NCBI GenBank assembly: GCA_000381565.1
Contig: KB906725.1
Location: 3,110,377-3,174,376, forward strand
Direction of reading: 5' to 3'
DNA: 64,000 nt
Source: Oxalobacteraceae bacterium AB_14
GTDB taxonomy: Bacteria; Pseudomonadota; Gammaproteobacteria; Burkholderiales; Burkholderiaceae_D
Shown here: positions 16,801 through 25,090 of the stretch, in pieces
How the letters are laid out: every line of letters begins with the position of its first letter
Position numbering within the stretch: position 1 is the first letter of the stretch
Position numbers and translations under genes: made by a program
The notes under the pieces: model-generated
Told to the model about the DNA's origin: nothing
The model's input: the letters and a program-made list of their open reading frames with translations, nothing else
Databases searched by the model: none

Positions 16801-17537
16801 CGCGCAAGATCATTTCCTCGCCGACCTGGTCGGGCCTGGAATCGGAAGAAGTCAGCTACAACGCCTGCTACACCAATGTGCACGAACTTATCCCTTGGCG
16901 CACGCTGACCGGCCGCCAGCAGTTCTACCAGGATCACCGCTGGATGCGCGATTTTGGCGAGGGACTGTGCGTGTACAAGCCGGCCATCAACACCAAGACC
17001 ACGGCGGCGATGCTGGGCGCCCACCCGAACGGCAACAAGGAGCTGGCGCTGAATTTCATCACGCCGCACCAGAAGTGGGGCATCCACTCGACCTACTCGG
17101 ACAACCTGCGCATGCTGACCCTGTCGCGCGGCGGCCCGCACGTGTGGTTGTCGGAGACCGACGCCAAGGCGGCCGGCATCGTCGACAACGACTGGATCGA
17201 GGTGTTCAACGTCAACGGCACGCTGACCGCGCGCGCCGTCGTCAGCCAGCGGGTGCCGGAGGGCATGACCATGATGTACCACGCCCAGGAAAAGATCATC
17301 AACGTGCCCGGCGCCGAGATGTCGGGCAAGCGCGGCGGCATCCACAACTCGGTGACGCGCGCCGTCACCAAGCCTACCCACATGATAGGCGGCTACGCGC
17401 AGCTGTCGTGGGGCTTCAACTACTACGGAACGGTCGGCTCCAACCGCGATGAATTCGTATTGGTGCGCAAGATGAACAAGGTCGACTGGCTGGAAGGTCC
17501 GTTGAAGGAAGCAACTGGGAAGGAGAACTTGGCATGA
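13824..17537 (+). CDS. narG: Respiratory nitrate reductase alpha subunit
   Basis: This 1237-residue catalytic subunit of membrane-bound nitrate reductase carries the Mo-bisMGD cofactor and the FS0 [4Fe-4S] cluster. It reduces nitrate to nitrite on the cytoplasmic face. The FS0 ligands His50, Cys54, Cys58 and Cys93 fall at the same numbers as in the E. coli enzyme. No Tat signal is present, as expected for cytoplasmic NarG. The start at 13824 follows TTAGGAGGCAGC; an upstream ATG would add 18 residues unlike the family. The ATG of narH overlaps the stop by 4 bp. It heads narGHJI plus a parvulin gene. Confidence 0.98.
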   Translation: MSHFLDRLKFFNKTVSTFSDGHGAVVHEDRTWENAYRQRWQHDKIVRSTHGVNCTGSCSWKVYVKNGLITWETQQTDYPRTRPDLPNHEPRGCPRGASYSWYVYSAQRVKYPMVRGRLMEMWREARKTMDPVTAWDYISQNPERAALYKSVRGLGGFVRATWDESNEMIAAANALTIKKYGPDRIVGFSPIPAMSMVSYAAGTRYLSLIGGVALSFYDWYCDLPPASPQVWGEQTDVPESADWYNSTYLMVWGSNVPMTRTPDAHFYTEVRYKGTKTVAVSSDFGEMAKFGDIWLAPKQGTDAALAMAMGHVILKEYHAQHQSKYFKEYAKQYTDFPMLVLLKEQNGTLAPEYFLRASQLDNKLDETNNPDWKTLVIDEASGRIVAPAGSIGFRWGEAGKWNLEMKEGGNNAPVDPQLSLIGASDEVVAVGFPYFGGKDASDMLMRNVPVKRIQLADGSSALVATVFDLTMANYGIDRGLGGGNVATSYEDDVPYTPAWQVKHTGVKAADVITVARQFAENADQTRGKSMVIVGAALNHWYHMDMTYRGIINMLMMCGCVGQSGGGWAHYVGQEKLRPQTGWTPLAFAQDWNRPMRQMNGTSFFYAHTSQWRHEKLHTEEIASPTAGPDVAPMTLLDYNAKAERMGWLPSAPQLQTNPLEVTRAAAAAGMSAVDYAVGQIKDKQLEFSCDDPDNPANFPRNMFVWRSNILGSSGKGHEYFLKYLLGTQNALMSNEDDCIKPRDVKVRPAAEGKLDLLVVLDFRMSTTCLYGDIVLPTATWYEKDDLNTSDMHPFIHPLSEAVQPLWQSRSDWEIYKGIAKKFEEIGGAYLGTQQDLVLTPLMHDTPGELGQPFDPKDWRAGECEPIPGKTMPNFTVVERDYTQIYQKFTSIGPLLEKLGNGGKGIGWKTGHEVEVLRGINRTVTAPGVAHGQPRLDTAIDAAEMILSLAPETNGHVAVKAWEALSVITGRDHTHLALPREHDSIRFRDVQAQPRKIISSPTWSGLESEEVSYNACYTNVHELIPWRTLTGRQQFYQDHRWMRDFGEGLCVYKPAINTKTTAAMLGAHPNGNKELALNFITPHQKWGIHSTYSDNLRMLTLSRGGPHVWLSETDAKAAGIVDNDWIEVFNVNGTLTARAVVSQRVPEGMTMMYHAQEKIINVPGAEMSGKRGGIHNSVTRAVTKPTHMIGGYAQLSWGFNYYGTVGSNRDEFVLVRKMNKVDWLEGPLKEATGKENLA

Positions 17538-19102
17538 AAATTCGCGCACAAATCGGCATGGTGCTGAACCTGGACAAATGTATCGGCTGCCACACCTGCT
17601 CGGTCACCTGCAAGAACGTGTGGACCAGCCGCGACGGTGTCGAGTACGCCTGGTTCAACAACGTCGAGACCAAGCCCGGCATCGGTTACCCGAAGCACTG
17701 GGAAAACCAGGACAAGTGGAACGGCGGCTGGCGCCGCACCGACGCCGGCAAGATCGAGCCGCGCCAGGGCAGCCGGCTGAAGATCCTGGCGCAGATTTTC
17801 GCCAATCCCAACCTGCCGCAGATCGACGAGTACTACGAGCCGTTCACTTACGACTACGAGCGCCTGCAGAACGCGCCGCTGTCGGAAACGCCGCCGACCG
17901 CGCGGCCGATCTCTGTGTTGACCGGCAAGAAGATGGAAAAGATCGAGTGGGGTCCGAACTGGGAGGACGACCTGGGTGGCGAGTTCGCCCAGCGCAGCCA
18001 GGACACGCTGTTCAACAACATGCAGAAGGAAATGTACGGCACCTTCGAGAACACCTTCATGATGTATTTGCCGCGCCTGTGCGAGCATTGCCTCAATCCG
18101 ACCTGCGTCGCCTCCTGCCCGTCGGGCTCGGTGTACAAGCGCGAGGACGACGGCATCGTGCTGATCGACCAGGACAAGTGCCGCGGCTGGCGCATGTGCA
18201 TCTCCGGTTGCCCGTACAAGAAGATCTACTACAACTGGTCTTCCGGCAAGGCCGAGAAGTGCACCTTCTGCTACCCGCGCATCGAAGCGGGCCAGCCGAC
18301 GGTGTGCTCGGAAACCTGCGTCGGCCGCATCCGCTACCTCGGCGTGCTGCTGTACGACGCCGACAAGATCGAGCAGGCGGCCTCGGTGGCCGATCCGCGC
18401 GACCTGTATCCGTCGCAGCTGGGCCTGTTCCTCGATCCGCACGACCCGGCCATCATCGAGGAAGCGCGGCGCCAGGGCATCCCGGATTCGTGGCTGGAAT
18501 CGGCCAAGCGTTCGCCGGTTTACAAGATGGCGGTGGACTGGAAGGTGGCGTTCCCGCTGCATCCCGAGTACCGCACCTTGCCGATGGTGTGGTACATCCC
18601 GCCGCTGTCGCCGATCCAGGCCGCCGCCGAATCGGGCCGCATGGGCAAGAACGGCATCCTGCCGGACACGGCCAGCCTGCGCATTCCGGTGCAATACCTG
18701 GCCAACCTGCTGACGGCGGGCGACCAGCAGCCGGTGATACGCGCGCTGGACCGCATGCTGGCCATGCGCGCCTACATGCGCAGCAAGCACGTGGCCGGCA
18801 CGCCGGACTACGACGTGCTGCAACAGGTCGGGCTGGAGCCGGAGATGGTGGAGGACATGTACCACATCATGGCCATCGCCAACTACGAAGACCGCTTCGT
18901 GATCCCGAGCAGCCACAAGGAAATGGCGGAGGACAGCTTCAACGAGAAGGGCAGTTGCGGCTTCAGCTTCGGCAACGGTTGCTCGGACGGCGTCAGCGAC
19001 ACCAGCCTGTTCGGCAAACGCAAGCACGGCTCGGAGATCTTCATGTCGATGCCGAAGTCACGGAAGAAGAAGGATAACGTCAAGGAGAACCTCGATGTCT
19101 GA
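17534..19102 (+). CDS. narH: Respiratory nitrate reductase beta subunit
   Basis: This 522-residue iron-sulfur subunit relays electrons from NarI haem to NarG. The first cluster set is visible as CIGCHTCSVTC (Cys16, 19, 22, then Cys26). Further sets are CEHCLNPTCVASCPSG, CRGWRMCISGCPYKK (a Trp in place of one Cys marks the [3Fe-4S] cluster, as in E. coli NarH) and KCTFCYPR. Length is typical. It overlaps narG by 4 bp and narJ by 8 bp, which indicates tight translational coupling. Confidence 0.98.
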   Translation: MKIRAQIGMVLNLDKCIGCHTCSVTCKNVWTSRDGVEYAWFNNVETKPGIGYPKHWENQDKWNGGWRRTDAGKIEPRQGSRLKILAQIFANPNLPQIDEYYEPFTYDYERLQNAPLSETPPTARPISVLTGKKMEKIEWGPNWEDDLGGEFAQRSQDTLFNNMQKEMYGTFENTFMMYLPRLCEHCLNPTCVASCPSGSVYKREDDGIVLIDQDKCRGWRMCISGCPYKKIYYNWSSGKAEKCTFCYPRIEAGQPTVCSETCVGRIRYLGVLLYDADKIEQAASVADPRDLYPSQLGLFLDPHDPAIIEEARRQGIPDSWLESAKRSPVYKMAVDWKVAFPLHPEYRTLPMVWYIPPLSPIQAAAESGRMGKNGILPDTASLRIPVQYLANLLTAGDQQPVIRALDRMLAMRAYMRSKHVAGTPDYDVLQQVGLEPEMVEDMYHIMAIANYEDRFVIPSSHKEMAEDSFNEKGSCGFSFGNGCSDGVSDTSLFGKRKHGSEIFMSMPKSRKKKDNVKENLDV

Positions 19103-19769
19103 GCTCGATACCGCAGGCCACGGCTATTGCATGCTGTCGGCGCTGTTGCAATACCCCGAGCCCGAGCTGCTGGCCGAACTGCCGCAGCTGGAGCACACCC
19201 TGCAGAACACGCTGCCGCGCTGGCACGGCGCGCTGGCCGGGCTGCTGACGCACCTGCGCCGCACCGCGCTGATCGACCTGCAGCAGCAGTATGTGATGAC
19301 GTTCGACCGCAACCCGTCGCATTCGCTGCACCTGTTCGAGCATATCCACGGCGAGTCGCGCGACCGCGGCCAGGCCATGGTCGATCTGCTGGCCGAGTAC
19401 AGCAAGCACGGCCTGCAAATGGTCGGCAACGACCTGCCGGACTACGTGCCGCTGTTCCTGGAATTCCTGTCGCAGCTGGAAGCGGACGAGGCCGAGCGCA
19501 TGCTGGGCGACGCCATCCACGTGCTGGCCTTCGTCGGCCGCAAGCTGCGCGCCAACGGCAGCCCGTATGCCTGCGTGTTCGACCTGCTGCAGACCCTGAC
19601 GCCGGTGCAGGCCGAGGAGCTGAGCGAACCACCGGTGCGCGACATGGACGAGGCGCTGGAGACCTTCGGCCCCGGCGCCGACGGCATCGAACCGCTGCTG
19701 GCGCCGGCCATGGGCGGCGTCCATCCGGTGAATTTCTATCCCAAGGCGGCGGCGCCGCAGCGTCATTGA
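19095..19769 (+). CDS. narJ: Nitrate reductase assembly chaperone
   Basis: This 224-residue, mainly helical, cytoplasmic chaperone of the NarJ/TorD family inserts the molybdenum cofactor into NarG and helps membrane attachment. The family marker region HSLHLFEHIHGESRDRGQAM is present at about residues 76-95, followed by DLPDYVPLFLEFLS. The length matches NarJ. It overlaps the end of narH by 8 bp and is followed by narI after 10 bp. Confidence 0.95.
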   Translation: MSELDTAGHGYCMLSALLQYPEPELLAELPQLEHTLQNTLPRWHGALAGLLTHLRRTALIDLQQQYVMTFDRNPSHSLHLFEHIHGESRDRGQAMVDLLAEYSKHGLQMVGNDLPDYVPLFLEFLSQLEADEAERMLGDAIHVLAFVGRKLRANGSPYACVFDLLQTLTPVQAEELSEPPVRDMDEALETFGPGADGIEPLLAPAMGGVHPVNFYPKAAAPQRH

Positions 19770-19779
19770 GGAGTATCAC

Positions 19780-20463
19780 ATGAACTATTTACATCAATTT
19801 GTGTTCGGCATCTATCCGTATATCGCGCTGGCGATTTTCCTGGTGGGTAGCCTGATCCGCTTCGACCGCGAGCAATACAGCTGGAAGTCGGAATCGAGCC
19901 AGACGCTGCACAACGGCATGCTGCGTCTCGGCAGCCCGCTGTTCCACATCGGCGTGCTGGGCCTGTTCTTCGGCCACCTGGCCGGCCTGCTGACCCCGGT
20001 GTGGGTGTGGGACACGCTGGGCGTGAGCCACGGCGCCAAGCAGCTGGTGGCGATGGTGGCCGGCGGCGTGATGGGCTCGCTGTGCCTGGTCGGCCTGCTG
20101 ATGCTGCTGGCGCGCCGCCTGGGCAACGAACGTGTGCGCGCCCGCAGCACCTTCCGCGACAAGCTGGTGCTGGTGTGGCTGCTGGCCACTCTGCTGCTGG
20201 GCCTGACCTCGATCTTCGCCTCGGCCTCGCACATGGACGGCCACATGATGGTCCAGTTGATGACCTGGGCGCAGCACGTGGTCACGCTGCGCGGCGACGC
20301 CGCCGGCTTCATCGTCGACGCGCCGCTGGTGTTCCAGCTGCACCTGTTCATGGGCATGTCGCTGTTCGCGATCTTCCCGTTCACCCGCCTGGTGCATGTA
20401 TGGAGCGGCTTTGGCGCCGTCACCTACCTGAGCCGCGCTTATCAACTGGTGCGTTCGCGCTAA
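19780..20463 (+). CDS. narI: Respiratory nitrate reductase gamma subunit (cytochrome b)
   Basis: This 227-residue membrane subunit with five helices oxidises quinol at the periplasmic side and passes electrons through two b haems to NarH. The haem ligands His56 and His66 (LFHIG, FFGHLAG) match E. coli numbering. The second pair is His188 and His206 (QLHLF, LVHVW) near the C-terminus. It completes the enzyme complex and is followed 10 bp later by the parvulin gene, so all five genes are probably one operon. Confidence 0.97.
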   Translation: MNYLHQFVFGIYPYIALAIFLVGSLIRFDREQYSWKSESSQTLHNGMLRLGSPLFHIGVLGLFFGHLAGLLTPVWVWDTLGVSHGAKQLVAMVAGGVMGSLCLVGLLMLLARRLGNERVRARSTFRDKLVLVWLLATLLLGLTSIFASASHMDGHMMVQLMTWAQHVVTLRGDAAGFIVDAPLVFQLHLFMGMSLFAIFPFTRLVHVWSGFGAVTYLSRAYQLVRSR

Positions 20464-20473
20464 GGAGACCATC

Positions 20474-21220
20474 ATGGGTATCGCAGTCAACGGCGTCGAC
20501 ATCGACGACAGCGCCATCGCGGCGGAACTGCCGCACCAGGCGCAGGCGGCCAACCCGCTGCGCCAGGCGGTGCACGAGGTGGTGCTGCGCACGGTGCTGC
20601 TGCAGGAAGCGGAGCGGCTGGAGATTGGCGGCGCCGACGACGACCAGCGCATCGAGGCCCTGTTCGCGCAGGAAGTCACGGTGCCGGACACGGACGAGGC
20701 CAGCTGCCAGCGCTACTATCACAGCCAGCAGCAGCGCTTCCGCAGCGGCGACCTGGTCGAGGCGCGCCACATCCTGTTCCAGGTGACGCCGGCGGCGCCG
20801 CTGGAGCTGCTGCGCCAGACGGCCGAGCTGATCCTGGTCGAGCTGCAGGCGCGGCCGGAGCGCTTCGAGGAGCTGGCGCGCCAGTACTCGAACTGCCCGT
20901 CGGGCGCGGTCGGCGGCAGCCTGGGGCAGGTGGCGCGCGGCCAGTGCGTGCCGGAGTTCGACGAGCTGCTGTTCCGCCTGCAAGCGGGCGAGCTGGCGGG
21001 GCGCTTGCTGGAAACCCGTTTCGGCCTGCACATCGTGCAAGCCCAGCGGCGCGTGAACGGCGCCGTGGTGCCGTTCGCCGCGGTGCAGGCGCAGATCGCC
21101 GACGAGCTGCGCCGCCAGTCCTGGCAGCGCGCCTTGCACCAGTACCTGCACATCCTGGTCGGCCGCGCCGACATCGCCGGGGTGGAGCTGGACGGCGCGC
21201 AGTCGCCGCTGGTGCAGTAG
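20474..21220 (+). CDS. Parvulin-type peptidyl-prolyl isomerase (PpiC/NifM-like) of the nar operon
   Basis: This 248-residue protein has a helical N-terminal chaperone part and a rotamase domain at about residues 95-200 (VEARHILFQVTP, ELARQYSNCPSG, GGSLGQVARGQCVPEF, RFGLHIVQ). It isomerises Xaa-Pro bonds. There is no signal peptide, so it works in the cytoplasm. In many beta- and gammaproteobacteria such a gene follows narI and is thought to aid folding of nitrate reductase; that link is by context. A REP element follows the stop. Confidence 0.92.
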   Translation: MGIAVNGVDIDDSAIAAELPHQAQAANPLRQAVHEVVLRTVLLQEAERLEIGGADDDQRIEALFAQEVTVPDTDEASCQRYYHSQQQRFRSGDLVEARHILFQVTPAAPLELLRQTAELILVELQARPERFEELARQYSNCPSGAVGGSLGQVARGQCVPEFDELLFRLQAGELAGRLLETRFGLHIVQAQRRVNGAVVPFAAVQAQIADELRRQSWQRALHQYLHILVGRADIAGVELDGAQSPLVQ

Positions 21221-21227
21221 CACCGAG

Positions 21228-21325
21228 CCGTCATTCCCGCGCAGGCGGGAATCCATAGAACGCTGGACAGCACGCTCAGCATGGATTCCCGCGTGCGCGC
21301 CGGTCCGCCGATGCGGAATGACGGG
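21228..21325. repeat. REP palindrome (GTCATTCCCGCG...GCGGAATGAC)
   Basis: Two inverted units flank a centre at about 21268. The left unit has CATTCCCGCGCAGGCGGGAAT and the right unit has GATTCCCGCG and ends GGAATGACGG. This is the common betaproteobacterial intergenic REP type. It lies between the nar operon and moaA and could stabilise mRNA ends or terminate transcription. A relative with the same core is at 60622-60701. Confidence 0.8.
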
Positions 21326-21327
21326 GG

Positions 21328-21357
21328 CTAGTCATTTCGGCCTATATCGCTTAGGCC
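21328..21357 (+). promoter_or_regulatory. Shared CTAG/TTCGG element upstream of moaA
   Basis: It reads CTAGTCATTTCGG then CCTATATCGCTTAGGCC, the third full copy of the element found before narK1 and narG. GGCCTA and TAGGCC inside it are inverted repeats. It is centred about 50-60 bp upstream of a possible start site, a usual distance for an activator. Confidence 0.55.
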
Positions 21358-21390
21358 ATCATGCGCAGTGGCAGGACGCTTCCCGGCCGC

Positions 21391-21396
21391 TACAAT
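21391..21396 (+). promoter_or_regulatory. Possible -10 box of moaA
   Basis: TACAAT lies 31 bp upstream of the moaA ATG. No good -35 hexamer stands 17 bp before it (GTGGCA there), which suits an activator-dependent promoter served by the element at 21328-21357. Confidence 0.35.
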
Positions 21397-21426
21397 GGAT
21401 ACACCAATCATGACAGGAGAGCGACG

Positions 21427-22401
21427 ATGTTAAGCGACCGTTTTGGTCGATCGATCGACTATCTGCGGGTGTCGGTCACGGATCGCTGCGATCTGCGCTG
21501 TACTTACTGCATGCCCAAGGATTTCAAGGGTTACGAAGATCCGCCCGACTGGCTCACTTTCGACGAGATCGAGCGGGTGGTGGCGGCCTTCGCCCGCCTG
21601 GGCACCACGCGCGTGCGCCTGACCGGCGGCGAGCCGCTGACCCGCCGCAACCTGCCGCAGCTGGCGACCCGCCTGTCCAGCCTGGAAGGCGTGCGCGACC
21701 TGTCGCTGTCGACCAACGGCACCCGGCTGGCGCGCCACGCCGAGGCGCTGGCCGCCTCCGGCATCAGCCGCGTCAACGTCAGCCTCGACACGCTGGACCG
21801 CGACTGCATGGCCGGCATCACCGGCCGCGACTGCCTGCCGGCGGTGCTGGACGGCCTGCAGGCGGCCAAGGCGGCCGGCCTGGCGCCGATCAAGATCAAT
21901 ATGGTGGCCATGCGCGGCGTCAACGACGCCGAGATCGACGCCATGGCCGCCTTCTGCATCGAACAACATTTCGTGCTGCGCCTGATCGAAGTCATGCCCA
22001 TGGGCGAGACCGGCCGCAACACGGCCTACCTGAACCTGGCGCCGGTGCAGCAGCGGCTGGCCGAGAAGTTCCAGCTGGTGCCGCAGGCGCTGGAGCTGGG
22101 CGGCGGGCCGGCGCGCTATTGGTCCACGGCCGACGGCAGCGCCAGCATCGGCTACATCACGCCGCTGTCGCAGCATTTCTGCGCCACCTGCAACCGGGTG
22201 CGGCTGGCGGTGGACGGCACGCTGTACCTGTGCCTGGGCCAGGAGCAACAATATCCGCTGGCCCCGTTGCTGCGCGGCGGCGCCAGCGACGCCGAACTGG
22301 AGCAGGCGATCCGCGAAGCCATCGAACTCAAGCCCCAGCAGCATGATTTCGGGCGCGAACCGACCAAGATCGTGCGCTTCATGTCGCAAACGGGCGGCTA
22401 G
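21427..22401 (+). CDS. moaA: GTP 3',8-cyclase (molybdenum cofactor step 1)
   Basis: This 324-residue radical SAM enzyme converts GTP to 3',8-cyclo-GTP, the first step of molybdopterin synthesis needed by NarG. The SAM cluster motif CDLRCTYC gives Cys21, Cys25 and Cys28. The C-terminal cluster motif is CATCNRVRLAVDGTLYLC. The protein ends in the family's Gly-Gly tail. The start at 21427 is preceded by AGGAG; an earlier ATG would add 22 unrelated residues. Its place between nar genes and narXL suggests control by nitrate. Confidence 0.97.
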   Translation: MLSDRFGRSIDYLRVSVTDRCDLRCTYCMPKDFKGYEDPPDWLTFDEIERVVAAFARLGTTRVRLTGGEPLTRRNLPQLATRLSSLEGVRDLSLSTNGTRLARHAEALAASGISRVNVSLDTLDRDCMAGITGRDCLPAVLDGLQAAKAAGLAPIKINMVAMRGVNDAEIDAMAAFCIEQHFVLRLIEVMPMGETGRNTAYLNLAPVQQRLAEKFQLVPQALELGGGPARYWSTADGSASIGYITPLSQHFCATCNRVRLAVDGTLYLCLGQEQQYPLAPLLRGGASDAELEQAIREAIELKPQQHDFGREPTKIVRFMSQTGG

Positions 22402-22455
22402 GTGGGCGCGCCAGGCGTGTATACTCAGCCGTTGCCACCAATACCAGGAGTCGCC

Positions 22456-24387
22456 ATGTTGAAGCCCGGACTGTTCGCCGGCTGGCAAAAGTTGTCGACC
22501 CGCATCGTCGGCTTGTTATTGAGTTTTCTCGCGATCGCGCTGGTCGTGATCGGCTCGACCTTGCTGCTGTCCTGGCAGCTCGAGGGCAGCGCCGCCGCCA
22601 TCAACGTGGCCGGCAGCCTGCGCATGGACAGCTACCGCCTGGCGCTGCTGGCCACGCAAATGGATGGTGGCGCCAACGGCGCACAGCAGGTCGGCGAGCA
22701 ACTGCGGCGCATGGAGCGCACGCTGGAGCTGTTGCGGCGCGGCGATCCGCAGCGGCCATTGTTCCTGCCGCCGACCGCGGCCATCCACGGCGCCTACGCC
22801 GAGGTGATCCAGCAATGGCAGGCCGACGTGGCGCCGCCGGTGCGCGGCCTGCTGGTGGCCGGCGTGCGCGACGGCGCCCAGCTCAAACTCATTCAACAGC
22901 GCAGCGAGCAGTTCGTGCTGCGCGTCGACCAGCTGGTGCACCGCATCGAGCGCGACAGCGAAACCCGCACCTTCTGGCTGCGCGCCTCGCAGCTGATCCT
23001 GCTGGCGCTGGCCCTGCTGGGCACGGTCAGCATCATCTATCTGCTGTTCGACATGATCGTGGCGCCGGTGACGCGGCTGCAGGGCGGCATCGAACGCATG
23101 CGCGAGCAGGATTTCAGCGTGCGGCTGGAAGTCGACAGCAACGACGAGTTCGGCCAGCTGACGAACGGCTTCAACCAGATGGCCGACAAGCTGCAGGATT
23201 CCTACAGCAACCTGGAGCAGCGGGTCCAGCTCAAGACCAGCGAACTGGAATTGCAAAACCGCGAACTGGCGCTGCTGTACGACGTCGCCTCTTTCCTGCA
23301 GCAGGCGCAGGCGGCCGAGCCGATGTGCCAGGGCTTCCTGCAGCGCATCAGCGAATATTTTCGCGCCGACGGCGGCTCGGTGCGCATCCTGGACCCGCTG
23401 CGCGGCAATCTGCACATGCTGGTGCACCAGGGCATATCGGCGCAGCTGGTCGAGACCGAGCGCTGCCTGAAGGTGGGCGAGTGCCTGTGCGGCGAGGCGG
23501 TGGTCAGCAAGCTGGCGGTGATCCACGACCTGCGGCGGCGCGACGGCGGCCATACGCTGCAATGCCACCGCGAAGGTTTCGCGACGATTTCGATCTTCCA
23601 CATCATCGCGCAGCGCCAGCACATGGGCTTTTTCAACCTGCACTTCCGCGCGGCCACCACGTTCACGGCGGCCCAGACGGCGCTGCTGGAAACCCTGGGC
23701 CAGCTGCTCGGCACGGCGATCGAGAACCAGCGCCTGCAGGGCCGCGACCGCGAGCTGGCCATTTCGGAAGAACGCAACCTGGTGGCGCAGGGCCTGCACG
23801 ACAGCATCGCCCAGGGTCTGAACTTCCTGAACCTGCAGGTGCAGATGCTGGAGCAGTCGCTACAGCGCCAGCGCATCGACGAGGTCGAGAGCATCGTGCC
23901 GGCCCTGCGCGCCGGCGTCGAGGAGAGCTACCAGGATGTGCGCGAACTGCTGCACAACTTCCGCACCCGGCTGCAGGAGGGCAACCTGGTGACGTCGCTG
24001 GAGACGGTGATCGACAAGTTCCGCCGCCAGAGCGGCATCGCGGTCGATTTCAGCGCCGATTCGGACGGCGCGCCGTTCCCGCGCGAGCACCAGCTGCAAT
24101 TGCTGTTCATCGTGCAGGAGGCGCTTTCGAACGTGCGCAAGCACGCCTCGGCCAGCCAGGTCTGGGTGCGGCTGACGGACGACCAGGACTTCACGCTCAG
24201 CGTCAAGGACAACGGCCACGGCTTCGACCCGGCCGCGCTGGAGACGCAGGGCGAGGCCCATGTCGGCGTCAACATCATGCGCGAGCGCGCCCAGCGCATC
24301 GCCGCGCAGCTGCAACTGCGCTCGGCGCCGGGCGCCGGCACCGAAGTGCTGCTGCGCCTGCCACGCGCCCAGCGCCGCGCGGCTTAA
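22456..24387 (+). CDS. narX: Nitrate/nitrite sensor histidine kinase NarX
   Basis: This 643-residue membrane kinase detects nitrate and nitrite and phosphorylates NarL. Two membrane helices (about 16-38 and 177-200) bracket a periplasmic sensor whose P-box reads VAGSLRMDSYRLALLA, nearly identical in pattern to E. coli NarX. A HAMP linker, a central Cys-containing module (CLKVGECLCGEAVV), a HisKA_3 region with phospho-acceptor His448 (QGLHDSIAQGL) and an HATPase domain (NGHGFDP) follow. The start at 22456 has AGGAG upstream. It is followed by narL after 24 bp. Confidence 0.95.
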   Translation: MLKPGLFAGWQKLSTRIVGLLLSFLAIALVVIGSTLLLSWQLEGSAAAINVAGSLRMDSYRLALLATQMDGGANGAQQVGEQLRRMERTLELLRRGDPQRPLFLPPTAAIHGAYAEVIQQWQADVAPPVRGLLVAGVRDGAQLKLIQQRSEQFVLRVDQLVHRIERDSETRTFWLRASQLILLALALLGTVSIIYLLFDMIVAPVTRLQGGIERMREQDFSVRLEVDSNDEFGQLTNGFNQMADKLQDSYSNLEQRVQLKTSELELQNRELALLYDVASFLQQAQAAEPMCQGFLQRISEYFRADGGSVRILDPLRGNLHMLVHQGISAQLVETERCLKVGECLCGEAVVSKLAVIHDLRRRDGGHTLQCHREGFATISIFHIIAQRQHMGFFNLHFRAATTFTAAQTALLETLGQLLGTAIENQRLQGRDRELAISEERNLVAQGLHDSIAQGLNFLNLQVQMLEQSLQRQRIDEVESIVPALRAGVEESYQDVRELLHNFRTRLQEGNLVTSLETVIDKFRRQSGIAVDFSADSDGAPFPREHQLQLLFIVQEALSNVRKHASASQVWVRLTDDQDFTLSVKDNGHGFDPAALETQGEAHVGVNIMRERAQRIAAQLQLRSAPGAGTEVLLRLPRAQRRAA

Positions 24388-24411
24388 ACCTATCAAGAAA
24401 GGCTGGAGTAG

Positions 24412-25077
24412 ATGGACAAGCAAGCAAATACGATCAGCGTGCTGCTGGTGGACGACCACACGCTGTTTCGCAGCGGCATACGCTCGCTGCTGCAGCGCCA
24501 CCCGGAGTTTGTCGTGGTGGGCGAGGCGGCCGACGGGTTCGAGGGCGTCAAGCGGGCGCAGCAGCTCAAGCCGCAGGTGGTGCTGCTGGACCTGAACATG
24601 CCGGGCATGTCGGGCCTGGAAACGCTGGAACTGCTGCGCCAGGATTGCCCGGACAGCGCGGTCGTGATGCTGACCGTGTCGGAAGACGCGGAAGACCTGA
24701 GCGTGGCGCTGAAGGCGGGCGCCAGCGGCTATCTGCTGAAGAATATCGACACCGAATTCCTGGTGCGGGCGATCCGCCGCGCGGCGGCCGGCGAGACCGT
24801 GCTGGCCGAGTCGATGACGGCCAAGCTGGTGGCGCAATTGCAGTCCGGCGCGGCGCCGGCGGTGGCCTCGGAACTGGACAAGCTGACCCCGCGCGAACGC
24901 GAGATCCTCGATTGCCTGGCCCGCGGCGAAAGCAACAAGGGCATCGCGCGCACGCTGGACCTGGCCGAAAGCACGGTCAAGATCCATGTGCAGAACGTGC
25001 TGAAAAAGCTCAAGCTGAGCAGCCGGGTGCAGGCGGCCGTGTACGCCGTTGAGCACCGCATGCACAACGGCGCCTGA
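24412..25077 (+). CDS. narL: Nitrate response regulator NarL
   Basis: This 221-residue response regulator has a receiver with acidic pocket VDD and phospho-acceptor Asp60 (LLDLNMPG). A LuxR-type helix-turn-helix follows (LTPREREILDCLARGESNKGIARTLDLAESTVKIHVQNVLKKL). Pairing with narX and nar operons identifies it as NarL. It likely binds heptamer sites near narK1, narG and moaA; the shared CTAG elements are candidates. An HMA-like gene is convergent just downstream. Confidence 0.94.
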   Translation: MDKQANTISVLLVDDHTLFRSGIRSLLQRHPEFVVVGEAADGFEGVKRAQQLKPQVVLLDLNMPGMSGLETLELLRQDCPDSAVVMLTVSEDAEDLSVALKAGASGYLLKNIDTEFLVRAIRRAAAGETVLAESMTAKLVAQLQSGAAPAVASELDKLTPREREILDCLARGESNKGIARTLDLAESTVKIHVQNVLKKLKLSSRVQAAVYAVEHRMHNGA

Positions 25078-25090
25078 AGCGCCGCGCAAA

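Noticed and set aside
13812-17549. A 1245-residue frame opposite narG
   Set aside because: It mirrors narG exactly and has only low-complexity composition.
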